Source of the DNA: Clavaria fumosa
Taxonomy: Eukaryota; Basidiomycota; Agaricomycetes; Agaricales; Clavariaceae
Assembly (NCBI GenBank): GCA_951802425.1
Contig: OX637802.1
Coordinates: forward strand, 248,001-312,000
DNA: 64,000 nucleotides
Direction of reading: 5' to 3'
Shown: piece by piece, positions 1 through 10,606 of the stretch
How positions within the stretch are numbered: position 1 is the stretch's first letter
How the letters are laid out: each line of letters starts with the position of its first letter
Made by a program: the position numbers and the translations under genes
Notes under the pieces: generated by a model
Database searches by the model: none
Seen by the model: the letters and a program-made list of their open reading frames with translations, nothing else
What the model was told of the DNA's origin: nothing

Positions 1-699
1 GGACCAAGCTTCTAGGACTCAAGTTTGAGCAGCAACAGCATATTTTACGTGCCTCCCCCATCCTTGTGGAAATCTGGTTAAACTGCCGAAGCTCGTGATT
101 ACGCTTCGAAATCCCCCTACCACCTGAGCCAATCCTTCGGGAGGAATGGGCCATACACCATCGCCGCAGAGGCCCCCCCTGGGTTATACTGGTAACTACC
201 GACGTGATGACCCCGTGGATTGTACTGACTGACAATTACGACCACCCCTTCGTCACAGGCACACGCAACACAAGCATTGACCCTCCGACTGACATCAAAG
301 CACTGCCAACCGAACCGCAAGCTGAACGTAGGCGCAGAGAGAACCTGGAAGTGTAAACGAGTCTGTCAGGATGCTGGACCACTGGGAGGGGACTATGTTA
401 GAGTTCTACCATGTGACCCCCTTCTCACATCACACCTCCCCTTTTTCATCCTTCACACCATGCCTTCTCACATCACACCTCCGCTTTTTCACCCTTCACA
501 CCACACACACACCCTCCCCTTACTCTCGTCACATGCCACATGCTACATCTCTCTCACCCTTTCACATATGACTCATGCTGCACCTCACTGCTCACACATG
601 CCCATTGCCTCCTGTTGTGACTCACTATGACTCGTGCCCCTATAGTATATAAGCAGCTATCCATGTAACAACCTCCCTTAGGTTGTTACTCCCAATCAC
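1..699. other. No recognisable gene; pyrimidine-rich DNA upstream of the LINE
   Basis: No reading frame here resembles a known protein. From about 400 to 560 the plus strand is strongly C/T-rich with repeated ACACCTCCCCTTTTTC-like segments. A TATA-like stretch (TAGTATATAAGC) lies near 647. This may be the tail of an older LTR or unrelated intergenic DNA, but no matching partner or target duplication was found. Confidence 0.5.
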
Positions 700-1207
700 A
701 TTCCCGCTTTGCTCTCCTTTGGCCAACTTTACCCAAGTCCCTCGAAAACCTGAGAGTCAACCCGACAGTTGTTGACACAATCCAAGTCACCAATGACTGG
801 ATCAACGGAACCAACACTGACACCACCAACATCAGTAGGGATGACACCCGATCTGCCACCCCACCGGCCCGTCCCATCCACAACCTCCTCCTGGGGGACT
901 TCAACTGACATCACCCCGTATGGGAAGATGAAGCGAACACACACCTATTCACAACACGAGCACTGGACCTGGCACAACTGCTACTAGACTTAATTGCATC
1001 ACACAACCTTGAGATGGCACTACTGAAGGGAATCCCCACACTACAACTGTCAACCACCAAGAACTGGTCCAGGCCAGACAATGTATCTATATCGAGCACA
1101 CTATCCAACTCAGTAATACTATGCAACACTGCCCCAGAGAGAGTGCCACCCAAGGCCGATCACCTCCTGATACTCACTACCATAGAAATACCCACCCTCA
1201 AGGCATG
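700..1207 (+). pseudogene. LINE endonuclease domain remnant
   Basis: Reading from about 742 gives a continuous stretch ending at a TGA near 1207. It contains the motif LLLGDFN-stop-HHPVWED, the conserved GDFN/HHPxW block of the APE-type endonuclease that nicks target DNA in LINE retrotransposition. The interruption is a TGA at 906-908 where CGA (Arg) is expected. Downstream residues (ALDLAQ, ...IPTLQLSTTKNWSRPDNVSIS...) match the late part of this domain. The amino-terminal third is missing or unrecognisable. The assignment is by motif and by position directly upstream of the RT. Confidence 0.75.
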
Positions 1208-1235
1208 AACAGTCAATAAATGCAACTGGAGAGCC

Positions 1236-2187
1236 ATGGACTGGGAAGAGTTCAGAACATCCCTGAAAACGGCCCTGCAAGTGGGACCGCCACCACATAA
1301 GATACTAACAGATACAGAACTTACCCAGGCAGTCAAGCATCTGGAGAGCACCCTGCAGAAAGTGACAGAGGAGATGGTGCCAATAGTCAAACCATGCCCA
1401 TTCACCAAGAGATGGTGGACTAAGGATCTATCCAAGACCCAAACAGCTCTACAGAGACTCAACCGACGATCCTACACACTGCGGCTCACCCCCGCCCACC
1501 CGGTACACGAAGAAGCACGAAAAGAGAGAAATAGGTATGCACAGCTGATTAGAACAACCAAACAGGAACACTGGACCCAATGGCTGGAGGATGCAAATGA
1601 CCAATCCATATGGACAATCAGTAGGTACACAGCCTCCACAGCCAACGATGGCACATGTGCATGACTACCCAACTTGCAAAACCCCACAGGATCAACAACC
1701 CAGATTGCAATGACGAATGAAGACAATGTCATGACCCATACAGGATGGGAGAGTGACATAACATGTGCTTATAAGGACCAACTGGCATACTCAATCTGGA
1801 TTGAGTATTGTGGCCTTTTGGCTGAGTGGTCTTAAGCACCAGTAGTTGGCCTGGTGTGGCTGTCCTCACAGACAAGGGCAGGGCTCTGCAATCCATCTTC
1901 TTCCTCCCCCCACCATGGATCCCAACCACCCTAGACGAACACTACCCACCACCAGTATCGAAATTCCATCATATCATATCAGACCAGATCCACTGCATGA
2001 TCCATCATCTCAAGCCCTACAAGGCTGTGATGGAGGGAGACATTGCCAACATTGCCCTAAAGAAAAATGCTGACCTGCTAAACCTGCATCTAGTCCAGAT
2101 ATACAAAGCGACATTCCAACTAGGCATCTACCCTGAGGCATGGAAGACCTATGACACAGTAGTGCTATGCAAACCCAACTGCCTGGA
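1236..2187 (+). pseudogene. LINE reverse transcriptase, amino-terminal part
   Basis: This part runs from the inter-domain linker (MDWEEFRTSLKTAL...) through to LKPYKAVMEGDIANIALKK, LGIYPEAWKTYDTVVLCKPN, the first conserved RT blocks of LINEs. The frame is broken between about 1660 and 1830, where tRNA-like sequence intrudes. It ends at the solo LTR boundary. The last codons before the LTR join in sense to the residues after it (K-P-N-C then P-D-Y), which shows one RT was split by insertion. Confidence 0.8.
1787..1895 (+). repeat. tRNA-like (SINE-type) insertion inside the LINE, bordered by a hairpin
   Basis: A perfect 9-bp inverted repeat (ATACTCAAT/ATTGAGTAT, 4-nt loop) at 1787-1808 precedes TTGGCTGAGTGGTC. 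This contains an exact match to the Pol III A-box consensus (TGGCTGAGTGG, 1819-1829). A weak B-box-like stretch lies near 1880-1893. The insertion coincides with the point where the RT frame is lost. It is probably a tRNA-Leu/Ser-type SINE head; a functional tRNA is unlikely. Confidence 0.35.
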
Positions 2188-3578
2188 TGTCAGGACCCAT
2201 TCATTTTTCCTTTGCTCAAGTCAACTCTACTGACTTACGAACCTCCTGACGGCCCTCTACAACCTTGCGAGCCTCTTTACACACTTCCAGAACCCGCCGT
2301 CCCCTTCTGGAAGCCTCTCCGACCTTCCCCGCCCTTACATGACACTCGCAACCATCAGGCTATACTCGCAACAACCTTCCTATTGCACCTTACGCGTATC
2401 TACCACCCGAACCCACCATCTCGATGTGTGACACGCCATTGCACATCTTCTTCAGCTGGCATGTGACTTCCTGCCCAAGGTCACCTGCGTCACTACTGTC
2501 ACCGATGTGACCACTCTTATGACATTGCAACCTTAACACTCAAATGCGCCACCAACAGTCAGCTGTATATTCCTTTCGAATTATGTTCCCCCTTCCTCTC
2601 CTCAATCATCTATAACTACGTTACATATGATCCGAGAATCCCCTGTAGTTATAGTTATGTATATGATTATTTAACCAAGTTGTGACCCATGACTGGTCAT
2701 GCTCGCGACCTTACCTATGCATTCCTAACCCCTTGCAACCCTAGTAGAGCATGCGCCTAGTTACTATATGACTAAACATACCCCACACTACTATAGTTCT
2801 GTTGCCTGGCGACCTCTGTACTTTTCCTTTTTCGTTATACTCTTCTGTATGCACATATATAAGTCTCGCATGTACTTCTCATACACTAGACTTGATATTG
2901 ATACACTTTTATTTTAAGTTTGAGGCCACGACACCCTTTGAGCTTGGAACCATCGCAATTGATAGGTCTTGTCTCTCTTGGTGACCTCAAGATTGCCAAG
3001 ACACCTCTGCTCTATTCTAACTTGTTCTCCGTGCTCATATAAACTTGTGCACTTAAGTATTCTCTCTTATTCATCTTGGTACTGATTCCTCAAACCCCGT
3101 AGGTTCTCTCGTCAGTTGGCAAAGTCATTGCCTTTACCGACACACCTCTTGACATTGTCGCGACTACCCGCAACTCTCTCAACATTGTCTATTTCTCCCT
3201 CCTCATCTATTTCTTTCTTCACACTTTGTTGCTCAACTCTGCGACCTCCTCAACAATACTTGTTTCCCCCAACTTGTCTATTTCTCTTTTGTGCCTTGTC
3301 GGTCGACTTCGCAACCTTCTCAGCATTACCCATTTCTCTCAACTCGTCTTTTTCCTTCTCTACACTTCGTCTACCGACTTCACAACCTTCCCAGCAACAT
3401 TTCCCTCCTTTCTACTTGTCTCTCCTCATTCTCACATCTTCTCAGACATCTTCACGACATTCCAGGACTGAGCATTCTCGACTGTGCTCAACAGTTGACT
3501 GGTCTTAGCGAGTTTCCAGGATTGGTCACCAACAAGTCAACTTCCGGCATTACTTACAAGACAGGACAGGCCCTAACA
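2188..3578 (+). mobile_element. Solo LTR (1391 bp) inserted in the LINE RT
   Basis: It begins TGTCAGGACCCATTC and ends GGACAGGCCCTAACA, giving TG..CA ends and imperfect terminal inversion. Degenerate 5-bp flanks CTGGA (2183-2187) and CCAGA (3579-3583) are consistent with a decayed target duplication. A second full copy lies at 27378-28751 in the opposite orientation. A TATA-like site (ACATATATAAGTC) lies near 2853. The 3' half has roughly 95-bp pyrimidine-rich tandem units. No internal coding region or second LTR is present, so it is a solo LTR left by recombination. Confidence 0.85.
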
Positions 3579-4500
3579 CCAGACTATACCATACCAAAAG
3601 TGTACAGACTGATCGTCTTGCTCCACACCATGGCGAAACCTCTATCAATGGTAGTAGCAGAGGACCTCACCTACATATTGGAAAAACATCAGCTCCTCCC
3701 AGACCAGCACTTCGGTGGGAGGCCAGGCAGAACAGCGACAGATGTGGTACACCTGGCCGTCAAGTACATTAAGGACGTGTGGTGCAGGCAAAAGGTAGTC
3801 GCAGGACTTTTCTTAGACATCAAGGGTGCTTTCCCAAGCGTCAACATCTGGGTGCTACGACACAATATGCGAAGCAGAGGAATACCAAAAGAATATACCA
3901 ACTGGTTGGGAGAGAAGCTAAGTGGCTGTTTGACCAGAATTGTCTTTGATGACTTTAGGTCAGAACCCCTGGAAATCTCAGCAGGATTAGATCAAGGGTG
4001 CCCCCTCTCACTGATATGCTACATCGTGTACAACTCCCCCACCCTCAAGACGATCTCAGCAAATAGGGCCAACACACAGACCACTAGTGGGTTCATTGAC
4101 AACCAGATATTCTTAGTGAGAGGTGCGACCTTCGAGGAAGCCAACTGTGCACTCAAGAACATCATGGAAAGACTGTGCACTAATGGGTTTCTCCCATCGA
4201 CAGGTACCCAAACCAATGCAACCACGCAAACGACAGCCAGAACCCCGCAGGGCAATCACCATTGGAAACTACACAATCCAACCATCAAAGAGCACCAAGT
4301 TTCTTGGGGTAATCCTCAACCAAACACTCTCATGGGCAGAACAAACTGTGAATGCAGTGGCGAAAGGGACGTATTGGGCAACACAAGCAAGAAGCATCGC
4401 CAAGGCACACAGCGGGATCCTGCTATACCTATCAGTATGTGTTCCCAGGATGCTTTATGCAATCGACATGTGGGGGAACCCACAGAACAGACATGCAATG
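3579..4500 (+). pseudogene. LINE reverse transcriptase core and thumb
   Basis: It continues the RT after the solo LTR: YRLIVLLHTMAKPLS, LLPDQHFGGRPGRTATD, then AGLFLDIKGAFPSV (first catalytic Asp), and a degenerate active-site block reading FIDNQIFLV where Y/FVDD is expected. The second catalytic Asp is therefore replaced by Asn. A frameshift near 4200 moves the thumb region (TKFLGVILNQTLSW, PRMLYAIDMWGNP) into another frame. Loss of the catalytic Asp and the frameshift make this a dead RT. Confidence 0.85.
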
Positions 4501-4529
4501 TGAACAGGTAGGACGTCAGGAGTCAGGGG

Positions 4530-5075
4530 ACGACTAGCAAGGATCCAACGACAAGCCCTAATGACACTAGGACCAATGAGGACCACAGCCACCGATGCCA
4601 TAGAAGCACATGCAAACATCTTACCAGTATATCTCCTAGTCAACAAGCTCCATCTGGCAGCGCTGCTACGAATGGCTACACTCCCGAAATGCACCCCATC
4701 CAACAACACCTGTCCCATGCACACAAGCACACCCCCAAAACCCACCAAGCACCCATGCACTGGCTGATGGCAGACTTCAGAAAGATCAACCCAGACACAG
4801 ACTTCAGAAAGATCAACCCAGACACAGTGGAAAAAAACCCCGTGGTTGGCTGACACCCGAAGCAAACCCTGCCCATACGTATAGAGATACAACAAAGCAA
4901 AGAAGAAGTGATACAAAAATTATTACAGGAGAGAACAGACATCACCATCTACACAGACAGGTCAGGCTACAAAGGCGGAATAGGCATGGCAGCTGTTTCA
5001 ACATGAGAAGGACACCTGACCAGAATGATTCAACTGCACCTGGGCAAGGATACTAGACACACAGTATATGCAACT
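4530..5075 (+). pseudogene. LINE carboxy-terminal region with RNase H remnant
   Basis: A post-RT segment (LMTLGPMRTTATDAIEAHANILPVYL) is followed by a short stop-ridden stretch. Next comes an RNase H start, DITIYTDRSGYKGGIGMAAV, where TDGSG is normal (Gly to Arg), and then HLGKDTRHTVYA. A 30-bp segment (GCAGACTTCAGAAAGATCAA...) is tandemly duplicated at about 4768-4827. Sequence homology ends abruptly at about 5075. Confidence 0.7.
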
Positions 5076-5080
5076 AATCC

Positions 5081-6405
5081 CCTGAATAAATTCTGAGACT
5101 TTCACCCCTCAGTTGTCATCCACATCATGAACAAGCTTAATATACCCTCTGATGTGAATGAATTCCTTACAATGTTGCTGCACCTATTACTATAATTGTT
5201 AGACATTAACTAGTCAATTTTTCCTTCATAGCTCAAGAGAGTTCACTCATTATGACTTTTGAACTTTTATGACATAACAGAAGTCAGGAGCATTAGCACT
5301 CTACTCTTGCAATGCCTCTTTTCCACAAGCTGCAATTCATGAACTTGAGGCTCACCAGATCAAGCTGCTGAACTCCTGTCCAAATGGTGGCTGTGCTGAT
5401 TACAGAAAGGGTGATGGCAAGAGTGTGGGCAGCCTCATTTCAATGGACAGCCTCATTTCAATGGATGCCTCTTCAAGCACACCAGAGAAGTATGACATAC
5501 TCTTTGTTTTGGACCCAGGTCACTGCTGGAACCAGAAGGAGTGCTTTGAATCCATTGAGTGGTTGGCAATCAATGTGAAAAGCCACATTCACCAACTTAT
5601 TCTGGCTTGTGAAGTGCTTCTTTGTTATAATCTCAAAGGAATGCAACACAGGAGCCAGGATCTCCACAGGAAAGCCATACTCATGCATATTTACCCACCT
5701 GACCCACACTGACCCACCACCCAACCCTCAACAACAATACCCATGGGTCTGTGGGTGTGGGTTACAGTGGGTTGTGATACAGGTCAGCATTTTCAGACCC
5801 ATGGGTTACCCACACCACTCCCTAGAGTCTCTACCTTAGGCACATGACATGGAATTCTATAATTTTTGGCCCTTCCCCTTACAGCACATAAATAACAGCA
5901 GCAATAATGGCAGAGGAAGGAGTCTTTTCACCTTGTATTAGAGCCAACTTCCTAGTTGCTCTAAGGGCCATCCCACTTCCAAGTGATTCAAGCTCTACTT
6001 CATGCAGTGCTTCTCAACTCTGAACTCTGCTTGTAAATGGCAGTGCTTGCAGGTGGATTTTTGGCACTGTGGTCAACTGAGCTCCCTGAGTCATCACCAC
6101 ATTAGGTTGATAAAGACCTGGGACTTGGACACCTGGGACCTGAGACACCTGGGACCTGGGACTTGGGACCTGGGACATCTGGGACCTGAGCCAAGAAACC
6201 AAACTCAAGTGTGAAGTGCACATTTTCAGGGAGACAGAGGTGGCCCATGACAAGGCCATCCTGGCCCAAGCTTTAGCAGCACAAGCAGTGTGTCAAGTGC
6301 TCCTGGTGCTAGGCAGTATGCAAGGTGACAAGCATCATGAGTTTGAGGTCACATGGTCAAGGGTAATGAAGGTAACACCAATAATGTTGGTGACAATCAC
6401 ATGTC
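5081..6405. other. Unassigned DNA with a possible gene relic and short repeats
   Basis: A stretch at 5345-5640 (+) reads as protein (HELEAHQIKLLNSCPNGGCAD..., YDILFVLDPGHCWNQKEC) but matches no family I recognise. It contains an 18-bp tandem duplication (CAGCCTCATTTCAATGGA, 5430-5465). From 5690 to 5815 there are many short ACCCA/TGGGT repeats in both orientations. No complete gene is supported. Confidence 0.4.
6116..6192. repeat. Short minisatellite, CACCTGGGACCT-like units
   Basis: About seven imperfect 10-12-bp units of ACCTGGGACYTG/ACACCTGGG lie in tandem. The region is non-coding. Confidence 0.8.
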
Positions 6406-6590
6406 TGTTAGGGCCTGTCCCATCTTGTAAATAATACCAAAGGTTGATTTGTTGGTGACCAGTCCTGTAAACTCACTAAGACCAATCAACTGTTGAGTAC
6501 AATTGAGAATACTCAGTCCCAGAAGGTTGTGAAATGTTTGACAAAGTGCAAGAAAGGGAAAAGACAAGTTTGAAATGAGGGAAGAGGTGA
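6406..6590 (-). mobile_element. Fragment of the 1.4-kb LTR family (3' end only)
   Basis: It starts TGTTAGGGCCTGTCCCATCTTG and matches the end of the solo LTR at 27378 (minus orientation) for about 185 bp, including TTTGTTGGTGACCAGTCCTGTAAACTCACTAAG. It then diverges after an internal deletion. No target duplication is visible, so this is a truncated copy. Confidence 0.8.
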
Positions 6591-6631
6591 AAGAATCCAT
6601 GAATCTGTAAGTTCATTAATTTTTTTTCCAA

Positions 6632-8851
6632 ATGCAGAAATTGATTAAAAATTACAGAAGCATTTACCACCAATCTATCATAGCTGATGGAAATTTTGAT
6701 CTGGAGCATGTGAAGTCAAAATGCCTTGAGGATGATGTCTCCTTAAGTGATGGAAGAGGTTTTATGGTCCAGGATAAACCCTACCAAGCTCACATTGCTG
6801 CATCTATCAAAGTAAAACAGGTGACCCTTCAAGTTGGACACCATTCAGGATATTTGTTGACAACATTTAATTGGTCTTCTTCTATACTGACCCCTTTCTT
6901 AGTGGATACCTTGGAGCTTCACGTCCAGTTGTCAGCTTTCAACTACAAGTGTGCCATTTACTCCAAGGCCCCCCCATCCAACAACAGTGATTCAGACTAC
7001 TCCAACCTCAGCAGTTCTTCTGTTGAATCTTCTTGCTATGAAGTCTCCAAGCTTGAGGCGTACCTTTACTATTTCAGTATCTGGGGTCCCAAGTTGATCT
7101 TCTGGACATCCAAGGATGTCTTCACACTGCCCTCAGGGCCAGAGCAAGATCCTCGTCTCATGCAGCTTCGGCCAGTCTACAAGCATGATGAACTTGGCAA
7201 GGACAATCTGTGGGCTACCATTCGTTCTAAGGTTTGTGATCTTCTCGAAGCACAGCAATTTGTGGACTGACATTTGTTCCAAGGTTGTCAAACTCCTCAA
7301 CCAGCGAAACATCAAGCATTCATTCGTCAACCTTGTTCATTTCAGCTGGGTTGAGGAGAACAAGGACGACAAGGAGAACAAGGATGAAGGGGATGAAGAG
7401 GATGACGAGGATGTTGACATCAAGGTCACCCCATATGGGACAGTTATTACCACTCCTGTCATTATTTGGGTGGGAGTCTTGCCTGATACTCTCACTGGTG
7501 AGGTCACATTCCACTCTTCCAAGGACATCCTCAATCTCCTCAAGAAGCACAGCATTTCCGATGTCGAGGTTGTGTACCGTGAGTTGGTGGCCAGGCCTTT
7601 CAGTGGTCCTGAACTGTTTGCACCTGTCTCAGATCTCGATCCCCTCAAAGCCATCATCGATCCTGTGACTACTGCACTTGGCCTGCCTATTGCTGGCTTG
7701 AAGACGCTCAACAGCCAGGGAACCATGGGCTTCTACTTCAGAGTGGGAACCCATCTTTATGGCGTCATGGCCCACCACATCCTGTTCCCTGACAACGAAG
7801 GCAATGATCTATATTCCTACATCAGTATGTTCTTTTCCCCAAGAAGATGTGCACAATTTTGACTGCACCTACAAAGCCAGGCCTAAGAAGGAGGTTGTCC
7901 TCATGGGCACCAGAGCTTTCAACAACTTCCTCACATCCATCCAGGGCCATATCGGCACCCTGAACAACACAGTTATCATCTTGGAGATGTGGGCTACAGC
8001 ATTAATGGCAAGATCGGAGGGCGGTGGCCCTAACGCTGAGCAGGTGGCACATGAGCTGGTGAAGACTCAAGACCAGCTGAGCGAGATACAAACAGCAATC
8101 AAGGAGCTCAAGCAGTTCTTCGTGAAGATGAAGAGGCAGTGGAAGAAGCCGAAGGACCGGGTCATTGGACACGTTGTCTGGGCACCTCCTGTCAGTGTCT
8201 CTACTGCTCCTCACAGTTATATGATGGATGTTTGTGTTGTCAAGCTTGACAAGAAGAAGTTCTTGCACAACTTCATGATGAATGTGCTCGACTTAGGCAT
8301 GCTGATCCATCTAGCTAAAGACATCTAATCTAACTGTTCATATTCCAGGCCCTGAGATCGACGCCGCCAAGTTCATCAGCTTGATGTACCCTTGCATTGA
8401 TGCACTGTCCGATTTCTGTTATCCTGCCGAACACCTCCTCAAGCTCCGAGGGATTCTCTCTCCCAAAGAGATATGCACACCCAACAACAAAGACCACAAA
8501 GGCGACCCCATCTGATACGTTATAAAGTGCGGCCTCACCATGCTCACCACGATCAGTTGTTTGACTGGATTTGAGTCTCATGTTCACCATTACTTCGCCC
8601 TAGGCAACCGCAATTTGGTGGAAGCAGCAGTCTACCCATATAACAATGACTCCAGTCTGTTCTCCAGGGTTGGGGACTCTGGATCCATCATTGTCAATGC
8701 CCACAGCATGTTCATTGCCCTCCTCACTGGTGGCACAGGAAAAACCAAGTCCTCTGACATCACATTTGGTTCACCAATGTACTGGCTCTGGGATGTCATC
8801 AAGGCCAAGTTCCCTGGTCCCAACCTCTACTTCGAAGGTGACAACCACTAG
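6632..8851 (+). pseudogene. Trypsin-like serine protease gene (basidiomycete family), one premature TGA
   Basis: Four exons fit: about 6632-7231, 7284-7824, 7877-8296 and 8349-8851. The introns are 52 bp each, and the third has a GC donor (GCATGC...CCAG). The exon sum is 2064 bp, in frame throughout. The carboxy half carries a chymotrypsin-like triad: His in GVMAHHILFP (about 7770-7795), Asp in MDVCVVKLD (about 8225) and Ser in VGDSGSIIV (about 8683). An acidic stretch (KDEGDEEDDEDVD) follows the second exon start. An in-frame TGA at 8513-8515 (DPI-stop-YVIKCG) sits where CGA is likely, upstream of the catalytic Ser. The amino terminus is uncertain because an LTR fragment abuts it. The substrate is unknown, and the family assignment rests on the triad only. 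Confidence 0.65.
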
Positions 8852-9207
8852 GTTCGTCTCTTCCTTCTGCCTCATCCTCTTGAGGTCTGCATATGCAGCA
8901 AGTATACTTTCTACCTATTATGTCAGCAATCCTTTTTCATTTTTAAAGGTAGTTTACAGTAGTTCAATCACTCGTGGGTGTCACCTTCTTGCAAATGCAA
9001 CACAGACAGCCCACCTGGTGAGCGAAGAGGAGAAGGACCTTCAGCTTCTCCTCTTGCTCACCAGGTATGCACCACCTTGCTCTCATTTCCAATGCTGATA
9101 CTGAAACTGAAATAAATTCTATTCAAAAATTGGGATTGACATTGAGATGAGCTCAAGTAATTACTAATCAAGAACTACATCAGAAAATATAAAGTAGGTC
9201 AATACAC

Positions 9208-9460
9208 TGCTGCTGGTGCTGCTGGTGCTGCTGGTGCTGCCACTGCCACCATCACTGCTGGTACTGCAGCCACCACCAGTGCTGTTGGTGCCACTGCTAC
9301 TGTCATTGTCACTGCACCACCACCACTGCTGCTGGTGCCCCCACTGCCACCATCACTGTTGGCACCACTGCTACCATCATCATTGCTGCTGCTGCTGGTG
9401 CTGCCACCACCATCGCTGCTAGTGCCACCACTACTGTCATCATGGCTGCTTTGTTGCCAC
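9208..9460. repeat. CTG/CCA trinucleotide-type repeat block
   Basis: Imperfect CTGCTGGTGCTGC and CCACCACCACTG units run for about 250 bp. Reading frames through it give only low-complexity peptides. It abuts the truncated end of the kinase fragment, so the repeat may mark the breakpoint. Confidence 0.8.
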
Positions 9461-10020
9461 AGGAGGCAGTCAATCTGCCAGTGTGAAAAACAAGGAATTG
9501 GAGTTGATGGTCAATATGTTGGTAAGCAATCATGAGTGAGAATTGGCACAGGGGCCTGGCACTAGTGAGTGCACAGGAGTACATAGCTGCTTGCAAGACA
9601 AGGTCAGATCAATGGCCCTTCACTTCTACAGGAATCTCTACTGTTGACAAGTGATCCCCTGATTCTGGATGCCACCAGAGCTTCTTGTTCCCCTCAGAGA
9701 GTCTGTTGCTGCCAGTGCTGTCGGGCTTAAGGGGACTAGCTCCTCGAACACTGTCCTGCATGGGAGTGTCAAAAACAATAACATTGAGCTGGTTGTAAAA
9801 GCAAAATTTGTCAGGAATGTGGTGGCAGGCATCTATGCATGCATTGAGGAAGGTCATGAGAGGCTGGTAGTGTGCATTCTCAACATGGTCTGTTGGGAGT
9901 GGCTGCACATGTTTCAATGCTTGTACAGCATTGTCTTTGATGACAGGGCATGGGTGAGAGTAAGTGGATCAAGTTCCCAGGTGGCATTGGTGAGCTCATT
10001 GGCAATCATCTGCTTGAGGA
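9440..10020 (-). pseudogene. FunK1-type fungal protein kinase, amino-terminal fragment
   Basis: Read on the minus strand, the segment gives ...FCFYNQLNVIVFDTPMQ..., SPLKPDSTG, TVEIPVEVKGH-stop-SDLVLQAAMYSCAL, RPLCQFSLMIAYQH, LQFLVFHTGRLTAS. This is the hallmark region that precedes the kinase domain in the FunK1 family, which is expanded in Agaricomycetes. The TGA after VEVKGH stands where Trp is expected. Upstream sequence (DILKQMIANELTNATWELDP) continues the similarity with frame breaks. The kinase domain itself is absent, because the similarity ends in the trinucleotide repeat. It is a non-functional relic. Confidence 0.65.
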
Positions 10021-10349
10021 TGTCCTGTGTCAGACCAGGTCCCTCACAAAGAGTGCAAGGGGGAATAACTCGATTTCAACATGAGGGACTACTGCTATTA
10101 CATGAGCACTATATATACAAGGGAAGGGGGCTGTGCAGCAGGTGTGAGTCATGAGGATGAAGGCGAGGCTACATGCACTGAGTTGTGAGGTATAGGGGAG
10201 GGGGATTAGGGTAAATGAGATACTAAAATGGGAAGGTGGCAGGCAGGCACAGATAAGGGGCATAGACAAGAGAAATGCTTGGTGCAGGCTTGGCTGCCTG
10301 AGGGGAGACCTCAATTAGACCCGGTTAGGATAGATTGATTGATGGGACC

Positions 10350-10606
10350 TGTCAGTTCCACTGTTGTGGATCCGCCTCCATCATGAATTGCAAAGTGTGG
10401 GAAAAGTCAAGAAACATGGGTGCAGGCATGTGATGGGCACTTGTTGGAGGCCTGTAGGCGCCGATGCATGGTCATGAGCATGCAGTGGAAGTTGCGAGTG
10501 TCCCCAAGGTCACAGGCGGTCATGTGATCCCATACTCATGTCTCATCGCTAGTTCCTGGTGCACTTTGGAGTTCAATGGTGGTGGCTTACATAAGCGGTC
10601 CTGACA
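10350..10606 (-). mobile_element. 3' LTR of the deleted gypsy element (probable)
   Basis: It starts TGTCAGTTCC and ends GCTTACATAAGCGGTCCTGACA. The end resembles the young gypsy LTR (GCTTATGTAAGCGATCCTGACA) and directly adjoins the polypurine-like CCCCCTCCTC/AAGG region after the pol stop. The start is inferred only from the TG and terminal inversion. Without a second LTR the limits are not proven. Confidence 0.55.

Larger units (their letters stand above)
700..5080 (+). mobile_element. Decayed LINE (non-LTR) retrotransposon with endonuclease, RT and RNase H, interrupted by a solo LTR
   Basis: The order of coding remnants is AP-type endonuclease, reverse transcriptase, RNase H, which fits fungal Tad-like LINEs. 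The reading frame breaks several times. The RT is split cleanly at 2187/3579 by a 1391-bp solo LTR. No ORF1 (gag-like) region is visible upstream, so the copy looks 5'-truncated. The RNase H fragment stops near 5075, after which no similarity or poly-A tail is seen. The element is clearly non-functional. Confidence 0.85.

Noticed and set aside
277..630. 117-codon frame rich in His, Thr and Ser
   Set aside because: Translation of a pyrimidine-rich tandem stretch; no homology recognised.
364..670. Possible solo LTR beginning TGTCAGGATGC and ending CATGTAACA with a TATA-like box
   Set aside because: The flanking 5-mers do not match, the ends are not inverted copies of each other, and no second copy is in the window.
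9216..9596. Leu/Val- and Ala/Val-rich frames over the trinucleotide repeat
   Set aside because: Low-complexity translations of the CTG/CCA repeat; only the minus-strand part before the repeat resembles FunK1.
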